From assembly GCA_030589605.1 (NCBI GenBank), contig JAUUVJ010000081.1, positions 1 to 11,383 on the forward strand: a DNA stretch of 11,383 nucleotides, read 5' to 3'. The DNA comes from Candidatus Hodarchaeota archaeon. Lineage in GTDB: Archaea > Asgardarchaeota > Heimdallarchaeia > Hodarchaeales > Hodarchaeaceae. A model generated the notes under the pieces. It did no database searches. It saw only the letters and a list, made by a program, of their open reading frames with translations, and was not told where the DNA came from. Of the stretch, positions 1 to 7,932 are shown piece after piece. The position numbers were made by a program, and so were the translations under genes. The first letter of the stretch is position 1. Each line of letters opens with the position of its first letter.

Positions 1-1
1 A

Positions 2-1171
2 AATCTCATTGAAGCCAATATTAATTTGGAAAAGAAAGTATCACAACGTACACGTGAATTATTTGAAGAAAAAATGAGAATAGAAGCAATTATTAAAACC
101 GTTCCTGTTGGAATTTTAGTAATAGAGCCAGATGGCTCCTTAGTTTTAGCAAATAAGTCTTTTGAGGATCTTTACGAAAAAATCTTCAATGAGAAAATTC
201 CTCCTAATTTAAATATCTATGAGCAGTCGAATCATCCCATCTTCAAACATATTACGAAAAGAATTGGAACAAAGAAATCCACTCCAACGACAATTGAGCT
301 TATTAAAGGATATTATTTCCAAATAATTTCCAAGCCAATACGTCAAGATGAGTACCTTTTTGGCACAATAATCGAGGTTTATGATGTCACTCCTTTTATT
401 GAATTCGAGATCACTCAAAAGCAATTCGTGGCAACTGTTTCTCATGAGTTACGTACCCCCCTGACTGTATTAGATCTTTCGATAAAAAATCTCCAGAAAT
501 ATTGGGAGAAATTATCAGAGATACAAAGAGAAGAAGTTTTTCGTTTGATTATTAAAAGTACTTTTTCTCTGAAACAGATTATTGAAGATGTTCTTATAAT
601 CTCCAAAATAGAGGCAAGGGAAATAAAATTAGAAATAAGACACTTCTATCTTGAGAAAGTTTGGAATGATATAATAGGTCTATTTGATTCACGTCTGAAG
701 GAATTTAAAGTAATTGTACTGTTAGAGATTAATCCACAATTGGAATTATGTGGTGACTCAAAGAGAATTGAGAAAATATTTAGTATCTTACTGGATAACG
801 CAATAAAATTCTCACCTGATGAAGAATCAACAGTAAAGATCATCGCTATTGACAAATATAAAGGAGAATATAACCCTGAAAATATTGATGGAGTTTTAAT
901 CCAAATTATTGACTTTGGGAAAGGTATTCCTGAGAAAGAACTTCCATTTATATTTGATCAATTCTACAAACCAATAATTGTGAAAGATCTTCCCGGAATT
1001 GGCATAGGTCTATTTATCGCTAAAACGTTTGTAGAACAACATCAAGGACACATTTTTGTAAGAAGTCAATTAGGCAAAGGAACAACATTTTCGGTATTTC
1101 TTCCTCGAATAAAAAACCAAATAGAACTAGAATTAATAAAAGATAACAATCCAAGGAGTAAAATCAAGTGA
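2..1171 (+). CDS. Soluble PAS sensor histidine kinase, 5' end outside window
   Basis: Cytosolic sensor kinase that autophosphorylates on His and passes the phosphate to a receiver, probably the one encoded next. Reading is open from base 2, so the TTG at 26 is unlikely to be the true start; about 389 residues are visible. In order: a coiled-coil linker (LEKKVSQRTREL), a PAS domain (about 30-130), a HisKA dimerisation helix with SHELRTP (His codon at 443-445), then an HATPase domain with the N box DNAIKF (794-811), G1 box DFGKG (911) and G2 box GIGIGL (995; usual form GTGLGL). No membrane segment is visible. The linker and PAS resemble those of the minus-strand kinase at the right edge, so a GAF domain may lie upstream of the window (inference). 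Its stop overlaps the next start by 4 nt (GTGA), suggesting translational coupling. Confidence 0.93.
   Translation, partial: NLIEANINLEKKVSQRTRELFEEKMRIEAIIKTVPVGILVIEPDGSLVLANKSFEDLYEKIFNEKIPPNLNIYEQSNHPIFKHITKRIGTKKSTPTTIELIKGYYFQIISKPIRQDEYLFGTIIEVYDVTPFIEFEITQKQFVATVSHELRTPLTVLDLSIKNLQKYWEKLSEIQREEVFRLIIKSTFSLKQIIEDVLIISKIEAREIKLEIRHFYLEKVWNDIIGLFDSRLKEFKVIVLLEINPQLELCGDSKRIEKIFSILLDNAIKFSPDEESTVKIIAIDKYKGEYNPENIDGVLIQIIDFGKGIPEKELPFIFDQFYKPIIVKDLPGIGIGLFIAKTFVEQHQGHIFVRSQLGKGTTFSVFLPRIKNQIELELIKDNNPRSKIK
1153..1158 (+). promoter_or_regulatory. Shine-Dalgarno site of first response regulator
   Basis: AAGGAG lies nine bases before the GTG at 1168, inside the end of the kinase gene. It decides the start: a GTG overlapping the kinase stop, since the nearby ATG at 1175 is in another frame. 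Confidence 0.75.
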
Positions 1172-2094
1172 AAAATGAAAAAGAGAAGGAATTGAAACCA
1201 ATAATTTTATTGGTTGAGGATAACACTAAAATCCTGTACAATCTTAAATTACTTCTGGAATTTAATGATTATAATCCGATTCCAGCAACGAATGGAGTTG
1301 AGGCATTAGCAATCTTAAATAAGCTCGATTCCCCTCCTGATATGATTCTTTGTGATATCATGATGCCAGAAATGGATGGTTATGAGTTTTATCAGAAAAT
1401 GAATGACAATCCACAATGGCAATTTATCCCGTTTATCTTCCTTACCGCTAAAGCATCACCAGAAGATGTACGATTTGGGAAAAAACTAGGGGCAGATGAT
1501 TACATCACTAAACCATTTAATGAAGAAGATTTATTGTCAAGTATTACGGGAAAGATCTCTAGGAACAAAAAATCAAAGATATTACGCAAACAAATCGAAA
1601 AGAACTTACTTACTTCATTAAAACTCGGCCAACGATCCTCCGTAACTCAGAATGAAAAAGATAATTTTTTTATCTTGTTGATGATATGGGACGAGATTTA
1701 TGGTCCACGATTAAAAGGAGTGTATCCATCAGAATCTAAGACACCATTTGATATTAAACAAATAGGTACTCAATTATTTCAAACAAAAGTGTCACTATAT
1801 GGTCACTTGGACTATTATGAGGCTCAGGGGGTTCTATTAAGAATCTCTAATATCAATAAGGATGGTTATATCTTTTTTGAAACAATGGATGATTCTAAAG
1901 TAAGAGGGGGAAAAAGACAATTCATGTTAGCGGTATTAGCCCCCAAAATAAACTATCTAGAATCATTAAGAATAGATGAAGTATTTAAAGAAATAGCAGA
2001 AAGGATCATAGAAAATAACGAATGGGATAAGGAAAAAAGCTGGATAGAAATCTCACAGATCTTAAGTTCGCCAATAATGGATTTAGCTAGTTAA
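1168..2094 (+). CDS. Response regulator: receiver plus longin/roadblock-like C-terminal domain
   Basis: A 308-residue regulator. The receiver (about 10-130) has all key residues: acidic pair Glu17-Asp18, phosphoacceptor Asp63 in CDIMMPEMDG, Thr93, and Lys115 in TKP. A basic helical linker follows (about 130-160), then an alpha/beta domain (about 165-295) that starts with a hydrophobic strand running into WDEIYGP (Trp174) and later has GYIFFE and RGGKRQFMLAVLAPK. There is no helix-turn-helix, so the output is not evidently DNA binding. The 'WDE-YGP---YP' opening recalls longin-type domains of trafficking and GTPase-regulating proteins; this fold is my inference and a profile or structure search would settle it. 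The gene overlaps the kinase gene upstream and is paralogous along its whole length to the next gene, pointing to tandem duplication. Confidence 0.93.
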   Translation: MKNEKEKELKPIILLVEDNTKILYNLKLLLEFNDYNPIPATNGVEALAILNKLDSPPDMILCDIMMPEMDGYEFYQKMNDNPQWQFIPFIFLTAKASPEDVRFGKKLGADDYITKPFNEEDLLSSITGKISRNKKSKILRKQIEKNLLTSLKLGQRSSVTQNEKDNFFILLMIWDEIYGPRLKGVYPSESKTPFDIKQIGTQLFQTKVSLYGHLDYYEAQGVLLRISNINKDGYIFFETMDDSKVRGGKRQFMLAVLAPKINYLESLRIDEVFKEIAERIIENNEWDKEKSWIEISQILSSPIMDLAS

Positions 2095-2139
2095 CTATTA
2101 AGTGAATAAGTCAATAATGAAAGAATTAGATGAACTCAA

Positions 2140-3042
2140 ATGAAACCTTTAATATTAGTAACAGAAGATAACCCAGATGTTCTATTTAACATTAAAATGA
2201 CCTTAGAATTTAACGGTTTCGAGGTACTGACAGCTGTGAATGGGAAAGAAGCGATCAAAAATCTTACCGAGCTTAATGAAAAGGTCCCTGATCTTATCAT
2301 TAGTGATATCATGATGCCAGAAATGGATGGGTATGAGTTCTACTCGTATATTGCAGAACATACTAAGTGGGCTCTAATACCATTTCTATTTTTAACGGCA
2401 AAAGCTTCACCTGAGGATATTCGTTTTGGTAAGATGTTGGGGATAGATGACTATATTACCAAACCATTCGAAGAAGAAGACCTTATTGCGATTATCAAGG
2501 GAAAAATAGCCCGAAACAAGAAAGAAACCGAAATCAGGAAAAAGATCGAAAACAAGATAATTTCGAAACTAAAGGTGGAAATGGTACCTTCCGTACCAAA
2601 AACAGAAAAAGATTCAATTAATCTGCTTTATATGAGATGGGATGAAACATATGGACCAGAAATTATAGACTACTATCCTAAAGATGAAAAATATTTTACA
2701 ACGCTTCAAGAAGTAGGCGTTCAACTCTTCCATGCCTCTATTTCAATTTATGGATCGAATAGCTATTCTAAAGCCCAAGGAATATTGTTAAATGTTGAAA
2801 ATATTCAAAAATCTGGATACATATTTTTTGATTCGAAAAAATCTGATGAAGTTCGGGGCGGGGAACGATTATTCATGTTAACCACTCTCGCTCCAAAAAT
2901 AAGTTACCTCAATTCCTTACAAATTGGAGAAATCTTTCAAACAATTGGATCACGAATCAAACAGTCTCAAAATTGGAATTTAAAATCCTCTTGGGAAAAT
3001 ATTTGTGAAATTTTAACTAAATCAAGCGTTATTATGGATTGA
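2140..3042 (+). CDS. Response regulator paralogue: receiver plus longin/roadblock-like domain
   Basis: A 300-residue paralogue of the preceding regulator. The receiver (about 1-120) is complete: Glu9-Asp10, phosphoacceptor Asp56 in SDIMMPEMDG, Thr86 and Lys108. The same basic linker and C-terminal domain follow, with WDETYGP (Trp167), GYIFFD and RGGERLFMLTTLAPK. The ATG at 2140 is the first start after an in-frame TGA at 2131; no strong Shine-Dalgarno is visible. The gap to the previous gene is 45 nt, and its stop overlaps a possible TTG start of the next kinase. Its receiver is closer to the minus-strand stand-alone receiver (shared EDNPDVLFNI and DLIISDIMMPEMDG) than to its neighbour, so receiver and output domain may have different histories. 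Two regulators with one output type suggest two phosphorylation inputs to a common target (inference). Confidence 0.93.
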   Translation: MKPLILVTEDNPDVLFNIKMTLEFNGFEVLTAVNGKEAIKNLTELNEKVPDLIISDIMMPEMDGYEFYSYIAEHTKWALIPFLFLTAKASPEDIRFGKMLGIDDYITKPFEEEDLIAIIKGKIARNKKETEIRKKIENKIISKLKVEMVPSVPKTEKDSINLLYMRWDETYGPEIIDYYPKDEKYFTTLQEVGVQLFHASISIYGSNSYSKAQGILLNVENIQKSGYIFFDSKKSDEVRGGERLFMLTTLAPKISYLNSLQIGEIFQTIGSRIKQSQNWNLKSSWENICEILTKSSVIMD

Positions 3043-5690
3043 TACCCTTAATGAGTCCTTTTACAATGCTAATTGTAGGTACTTTGTTATCTTATTATGA
3101 TAAATTAAAAGAGAATCTCCAAAAGGCATTTGGGGAACTCTATGTTGAAAAAATTAAATCGACAAATGAAGCTATTGCACGGATTAAAATAAAACCATAT
3201 GATGTGATCATTTCAAACGATGATTCTACTGGTATCTCTAGTTTGGAATTCTTAAAATCCATTAGAAAAGTAGGTAATATGACGCCTTTCATTATACTCG
3301 TGGATGAGAAATCAGAATTCATGTTCTCTAAGGCGTTCAGTATTGGTGTAAATGATATAATTGAAAGAAACGCTAATCCTACAATTGTAATTTTAGAAAT
3401 CATTAATTCGATTAGAAGAATTATAGAACTCTCCAATGAAATTCAAAAGAAATTTGTATCTATAAGGGATACAGAAGAAGAGTATATCATCCAAACAGAG
3501 GAATTGGAAAAACGCCTATGGGAGTCAAATTTCCTTTATTCAATTCCGAAAATTTTAAACTTCATAGATCAACCTAAAGAAAAACCATTTGCAAAAATTA
3601 TTTCTCTAATTAAAGAAACATGGAAAAAAGCTGATATTTTATCCATTAGGATAAAATATAAAGGGAAAATTTTCAAAACCAATGATTTCAGTGAAACAAA
3701 GTGGAAACAAGCAAGTGATATTCTAGTATTTGGCGAAATTATCGGTTCTGTTGAAGATTTCTACCAAGAATCAACTCCAGCTCAATATGAAACAGTTTTT
3801 TTAATCGAAGCCCTTACCCGTGAGATCTCAAAAGTCACAGAACGCATAGATCGAAATACTACGTTGAGAAAATTATCAAGAGCTGTAGAACAGAATCCTA
3901 GTGTAATTTATCTTACTGATAGAGAAGGCCGAATCGAATGGGTGAATTCCAGATATACCGAAGTTACCAGTTACTTGGATTTTGAGATCATTGGGAAATT
4001 TCATACTATTTTTACAAAGGATAAGCCAAAACAATCCACTCACAGAAATATTATAGAATTAATTAACAAAGGAGAAGTTTGGAAAGGAGAACTCCTTAAG
4101 AAGAAGAAAAATCGCGAATCTTACTGGGTACTAGCATCGGTCTCCTCAATTCGGGATGATGAAAATTCTATTTCCAATTTCGTTATTATTGAACAAGATA
4201 TTACAGAAATGAAAAGAGTATTGGAGGAATTAAATAAGAGCGAGCAACGTAATAGAGCGTACATGAAGGCAATTCCAGATTTGATGTTTCGGATTAATAA
4301 GAATGGTATTATATCTGATTATTCTATTCCTGAAGATTACAATTTTTATTTAAAAAGAAAATTACAGGAGTTTTTTCCAGAAACATCAAGGGTTAATGAA
4401 ATTTTTCCTAGGAATATCTCTAAGCTATTTCTCAGAGCTATAAAGACCGCTTTTTCTTCATGTGAATCTTCACCATTTGAGTTTCATGTCCCTCTAAATT
4501 GGACAGACAATGAAATAAAAACGTTTGAGACACGGGTTGTCAATTGTGGCCTTGATGAAGTGTTGGTTATTGTGAGGGATATCACAGATAAGAAAGAATC
4601 TGAGGAGGCTTTTCGTTTACGTGAAGCGAAAGAGAAAATTGAAGTGATTATTGATACAATGGCTGACGGAATACTTGTTTTGGATCCTGAAGGGAAAAAA
4701 TATCTTACCAATCAATCATTTAAGGAAATTTATTTTCATATATTCAATAAAAATATGTCTACCGAATGGAATTGTTCATCCCTTGCTGATAATCTTCTTG
4801 AAGAGACAATATACCAGCTTTATCAAGAAAAAAAATTCCAAAAAATCACTATAGAGCCAATTGAAGGATTTAATATTCAATTAATCTCAAGTTTACCTCA
4901 ATCCCCCGATCTGGCTGGATTTCTAATTCTAACAGTTCAGGATATTACCCCGTTTGTAAAATTTGATAAGATGGTAAAACAGTTCATTTCTACAGCATCC
5001 CATGAATTACGAACTCCTATATCGGTTATAATTCAATCTCTCAATAATTTGAAAAAATATAGAGAAACAATGTCTGAAGAAGTGAAAACAAAGTTAATAG
5101 ATTCACTTGATAGGAATGCCAATTTAATGTTTGAGCTTGTGAATGATTTACTTCTCATTTCACGAATAGACGAAAAACGCATCAAGCTCATCTTGGATAT
5201 CTTTAATCCTGCTAAAAATTTGACCCAGATAATTTCTCAGCTTGAACCTAAGTTGAAGAAAAAGAAAATTAAGATTTTTAACGAAGTTAACGAAGAAATT
5301 ACTATCTATGGAGATTCAATGAGATTGAACCAAGTATTTAGAATATTAATAGATAATGCAATAAAATATTCCCATAGTGCGGGGAAGGTTCAAATACTGG
5401 TTCATGACAACTATATCGGCCCTTATAATCCAAAAAATCTTGATTCCATTTTATTTGAGGTAAGAGATTACGGAATCGGAATTAAAGAGAATGATCACAA
5501 ACATATTTTTGATAGATTCTTCAGAAGTAACGATGTAAGGAACTTGCCAGGAACAGGATTAGGATTATCAATTGCGAAGGAAATAACTATTCTCCATGGA
5601 GGAGAGATGTATTTCAAAAGTGAACATGGTTCTGGATCCTCATTTTTTGTGTTACTACAGAAACAAACAAGGATCGACAAGCTGCAATAA
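3039..5690 (+). CDS. Hybrid histidine kinase: degenerate receiver, GAF-like, 3 PAS, HisKA-HATPase
   Basis: A multi-sensor cytosolic kinase, 883 residues from the TTG at 3039, which overlaps the previous stop as TTGA. ATGs at 3051 and 3066 are equally possible and fit the first receiver strand (MLIVGTLLSYY); no clear ribosome binding site decides. Order: receiver-like domain (about 10-130), helical linker, a GAF-like region (about 160-272, with KTNDFSETKWKQASDI, a pattern I associate with archaeal sensor proteins), PAS1 (about 276-395), PAS2 (408-519), PAS3 (534-645), HisKA with His655 in ASHELRTP, and HATPase with DNAIKYS (772), DYGIG (810) and GTGLGL (838-843). The kinase core is intact. The receiver has lost the acidic pair, and Asn60, Val88 and Arg110 stand where Asp, Thr/Ser and Lys are expected, so it is probably not phosphorylated. 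No membrane segments are seen. Confidence 0.93.
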   Translation: MIPLMSPFTMLIVGTLLSYYDKLKENLQKAFGELYVEKIKSTNEAIARIKIKPYDVIISNDDSTGISSLEFLKSIRKVGNMTPFIILVDEKSEFMFSKAFSIGVNDIIERNANPTIVILEIINSIRRIIELSNEIQKKFVSIRDTEEEYIIQTEELEKRLWESNFLYSIPKILNFIDQPKEKPFAKIISLIKETWKKADILSIRIKYKGKIFKTNDFSETKWKQASDILVFGEIIGSVEDFYQESTPAQYETVFLIEALTREISKVTERIDRNTTLRKLSRAVEQNPSVIYLTDREGRIEWVNSRYTEVTSYLDFEIIGKFHTIFTKDKPKQSTHRNIIELINKGEVWKGELLKKKKNRESYWVLASVSSIRDDENSISNFVIIEQDITEMKRVLEELNKSEQRNRAYMKAIPDLMFRINKNGIISDYSIPEDYNFYLKRKLQEFFPETSRVNEIFPRNISKLFLRAIKTAFSSCESSPFEFHVPLNWTDNEIKTFETRVVNCGLDEVLVIVRDITDKKESEEAFRLREAKEKIEVIIDTMADGILVLDPEGKKYLTNQSFKEIYFHIFNKNMSTEWNCSSLADNLLEETIYQLYQEKKFQKITIEPIEGFNIQLISSLPQSPDLAGFLILTVQDITPFVKFDKMVKQFISTASHELRTPISVIIQSLNNLKKYRETMSEEVKTKLIDSLDRNANLMFELVNDLLLISRIDEKRIKLILDIFNPAKNLTQIISQLEPKLKKKKIKIFNEVNEEITIYGDSMRLNQVFRILIDNAIKYSHSAGKVQILVHDNYIGPYNPKNLDSILFEVRDYGIGIKENDHKHIFDRFFRSNDVRNLPGTGLGLSIAKEITILHGGEMYFKSEHGSGSSFFVLLQKQTRIDKLQ

Positions 5691-5693
5691 TAA

Positions 5694-5698
5694 AGGTG
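5694..5698 (+). promoter_or_regulatory. Shine-Dalgarno site of Ras-like GTPase
   Basis: AGGTG matches the archaeal anti-Shine-Dalgarno end and lies six bases before the ATG at 5705. It overlaps the alternative GTG at 5696, which argues for the ATG as the real start. Confidence 0.6.
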
Positions 5699-5704
5699 CT
5701 GAAA

Positions 5705-6364
5705 ATGCTGATCGTGGATGAAAATAATACAATAATAGAAACACCAATTAAAGAATATAAGAATAGTATTCGAAAAAGAATAGAGAATACCAATAAAAGA
5801 ATAAAAATAAGAAAGAACCTTAAAATAATAATCGCTGGTGAAGGGGCTGTTGGAAAAACAACTCTAATTCAAAGGTACCTAGGAAGACCATTTCGAGCTC
5901 AGTACTTAATTACCCTCGGAGTACAAACTAGTGGAGTTGAGATAAATTTAGAATCAATAATTGGTTTAAGTGAATCGATTGATTTACAACTATGGGATTT
6001 AGCAGGACAGCAACAATATCGGGATGTAGTAAAGCAATTTTTTATAGGAACAGATGAAGCAATTGTCGTTGGAGATCTTTCAAGAATTTCAACTGTTGAA
6101 AAGGTGATTGACTGGATCGATCAAATAAATAAACAAAATATGAAAACAACCAGATTTATTATTGTTGGAAGTAAACTAGATCTTATTACTGGTTTTGAGG
6201 GCTCATTAGAAGTGAAAATAAGGGAGATCCTCTTCAAATTAAAAGATCAGTTGAACATCAATGAAGAAATTATATTCATAGAAACCTCATCTCTAGATAA
6301 TCGTAATATTACTGAAGTTTTTGAACTAGCGATTTTAAGAAATATTCTTAGCTTGAATAGATGA
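5705..6364 (+). CDS. Ras/Rab-like small GTPase with basic N-terminal extension
   Basis: Small GTP-binding switch protein, 219 residues from the ATG at 5705; a GTG at 5696 would add three. Motifs: P-loop GEGAVGKT (45-52), switch I Thr70 in YLITLGV, switch II WDLAGQ (97-102) with the catalytic Gln102, G4 SKLD (156-159; usual form NKxD) and G5 ETSS (193-196). This spacing and the WDLAGQ motif are Ras/Rab type rather than MglA or Arf type. The first 37 residues form a lysine/arginine-rich extension (RKRIENTNKRIKIRKN) that could bind acidic lipids or a partner. There is no C-terminal cysteine for prenylation. The gene follows the hybrid kinase by 14 nt and precedes the Rag-like GTPase by 19 nt, so it is probably co-transcribed with the phosphorelay. 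Ser in place of Asn in G4 may lower guanine affinity. Confidence 0.92.
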   Translation: MLIVDENNTIIETPIKEYKNSIRKRIENTNKRIKIRKNLKIIIAGEGAVGKTTLIQRYLGRPFRAQYLITLGVQTSGVEINLESIIGLSESIDLQLWDLAGQQQYRDVVKQFFIGTDEAIVVGDLSRISTVEKVIDWIDQINKQNMKTTRFIIVGSKLDLITGFEGSLEVKIREILFKLKDQLNINEEIIFIETSSLDNRNITEVFELAILRNILSLNR

Positions 6365-6369
6365 AATAA

Positions 6370-6376
6370 AGGATGA
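6370..6376 (+). promoter_or_regulatory. Shine-Dalgarno-like site of Rag-like GTPase
   Basis: AGGATGA lies seven bases before the ATG at 6384, in the 19-nt gap after the Ras-like GTPase, and supports that start. Confidence 0.5.
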
Positions 6377-6383
6377 AAAGTTC

Positions 6384-7772
6384 ATGTTAATACACTTCTC
6401 AATTGTAAAGAAAGGAGGGCTTGAAATCTATTCTTATGATACTGTAACTCCATATGATCATTTGGTAAATAAGAAGTTATTATCTGGATTTCTAACAGCA
6501 ATTCAATTATATTCAGAAACTATGGGCACGACACTAAAACAAATTCAATTTAATGATTTTATACTATATTTTAAATCATATGGAGATTTTTCATTTCGGA
6601 TAATGGTAATAGAAAAGGTAAACCCTGATGTTTTTGAAAATATTTGTAATACTCTTTCAAAGGAATTATTTACAATCATTTCAGACACGGTAGAGGAAAA
6701 TTTGCCTAATAAAAACGATATCGAGAGGATTATCTATCCAATTTTATCTCCATTTTATTTTAATATTTCAGATGAAAGTGAACTAGTAGAGAAACTTAAA
6801 CTCGCAACAATTTCTAAGATTGCGCTTGTTGGTTTAGCAAAAGCGGGAAAAACGTCAATTAAAAGACTATTTTTTGAAAATTGGTCTAAAAAAATGCTCA
6901 AAGACATCAAACCTACAACAAGAATTGATATTTCACTTAAATTTCTTGATTTTCTGAACCATAAAATTTCGATCCACGATTTTGGAGGACAACATACATA
7001 TCGTAAGGAATACCTCCAACGTGAGGAAATTTGGCAAGGAATTTCATCACTAATTTTTGTATTGGATTTACAGAACCCATCCGCTTTTCATTTAGCAAAA
7101 AAGTATCTTTCAAGAATATGGGAAATCGTGGACAGAGTGAATTCAAACCATCCTCGTCTTTCTATTTTCCTTCATAAATATGATCTTGCTATTCGAGATA
7201 AATTAACTGAAAATATCAAGGATTCTTTGCACATTTTTGACGAGTTCACAAATGTTGCTACTTTTTATTTAACAACAGTAGATGATACCAGTAGTAATAT
7301 AGCATTAATTAAATCTCTTTATTTTTCATTACCTGAAGCAATTCTAAAAAGACTTCTTGAGGAAGAATTATTAGATTACTTTGAAACAATAATCCTTCCA
7401 AAATATTCAGGTTTCTCATATGATGAAAGTTTTATGGACAATTTTAAAACGAATAAACCCCAATTATTGAAAAATGCCCAGGTACATGGTATGAGTACAG
7501 GATTTTTGTTACAAAAGTCCTGGTTGGACGCATTGATGGGGGATTGGACACCAAGACAACGATTGTTATCTACTAAATCACTTAAGGTTAAAAAAAAGGA
7601 TAATTCCCTTTTTATCACAATTCCAAATTGGACAGATAAAGATATTCCAAAAGAACTTACTAATACTTTATTGGATGGAATATTAGCTGGAATTTTAAAA
7701 ACCTTTCAATTGTCTGAACCAAGAAGAGTTTCTGAAACAGAATACTCAACCACTTGGAAAGTTCAGTTTTAA
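6384..7772 (+). CDS. Three-domain Rag/Gtr-like GTPase
   Basis: A 462-residue protein. The N-terminal domain (about 1-130) opens MLIHFSIVKKGGLEIYSYD, a strand-turn-strand pattern like longin domains. The G domain (about 145-325) has P-loop GLAKAGKTS (150-158), switch I Thr178-Thr179, switch II DFGGQ (199-203) and G4 HKYD (264-267). GKTS followed by a hydrophobic helix, D-x-GGQ, and HKxD in place of NKxD are hallmarks of eukaryotic Rag/Gtr GTPases, which signal nutrient state at the lysosome or vacuole. The C-terminal region (about 330-462) ends with a strand (LFITIPNW), a helix (LLDGILAGILKTF) and a last strand (TTWKVQF); this pattern recalls V4R/TRAPP-type domains, though it could be another roadblock-like fold. 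No membrane segment or signal peptide is seen. It is last in the tightly packed plus-strand cluster and has a paralogue just downstream. Confidence 0.9.
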   Translation: MLIHFSIVKKGGLEIYSYDTVTPYDHLVNKKLLSGFLTAIQLYSETMGTTLKQIQFNDFILYFKSYGDFSFRIMVIEKVNPDVFENICNTLSKELFTIISDTVEENLPNKNDIERIIYPILSPFYFNISDESELVEKLKLATISKIALVGLAKAGKTSIKRLFFENWSKKMLKDIKPTTRIDISLKFLDFLNHKISIHDFGGQHTYRKEYLQREEIWQGISSLIFVLDLQNPSAFHLAKKYLSRIWEIVDRVNSNHPRLSIFLHKYDLAIRDKLTENIKDSLHIFDEFTNVATFYLTTVDDTSSNIALIKSLYFSLPEAILKRLLEEELLDYFETIILPKYSGFSYDESFMDNFKTNKPQLLKNAQVHGMSTGFLLQKSWLDALMGDWTPRQRLLSTKSLKVKKKDNSLFITIPNWTDKDIPKELTNTLLDGILAGILKTFQLSEPRRVSETEYSTTWKVQF

Positions 7773-7859
7773 TATATTCTAAACGATCAGGACAAATGAA
7801 GAATCTATTGAAGCACAATTGATTAAATGTAATTAGATACTTTACCTAGCTTTGCACAA

Positions 7860-7880
7860 TTTTTTGCATACTCTTTTTTT
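7860..7880 (+). terminator. T-tract, probable transcript end of first operon
   Basis: Two T-runs (7860-7865 and 7874-7880) sit about 90 to 110 nt after the Rag-like GTPase, each next to a TGCA or GCATA element. Archaeal RNA polymerase terminates at T-tracts without needing a hairpin. They lie in a 160-nt gap (7773-7932) that also must hold any promoter for the next gene; I see no convincing TATA box there. Confidence 0.35.
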
Positions 7881-7916
7881 ATCTAAAAGCCTCCGTTAAT
7901 TACATGATCAATCAAA

Positions 7917-7923
7917 AAAGGAA
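7917..7923 (+). promoter_or_regulatory. Shine-Dalgarno-like site of interrupted GTPase
   Basis: AAAGGAA lies nine bases before the ATG at 7933. Its presence shows that the start of the interrupted gene still looks functional. Confidence 0.5.
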
Positions 7924-7932
7924 TTATTCGTT

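Noticed and set aside
26..28. TTG at 26 as true start of the first kinase
   Set aside because: The frame is open to the window edge and the coiled-coil linker begins upstream, so the gene is cut by the edge.
4651..4854. Short overlapping reading frame inside the hybrid kinase
   Set aside because: No recognisable domain and it lies wholly within a well-supported kinase gene in another frame; the same holds for the other short overlapping frames on both strands.
5696..5698. GTG as start of Ras-like GTPase
   Set aside because: The bases form part of the AGGTG Shine-Dalgarno site for the ATG at 5705.
7773..7932. Small RNA or riboswitch in the 160-nt gap
   Set aside because: Only T-tracts and short TGCA repeats are visible, with no stable extended stem or known motif.
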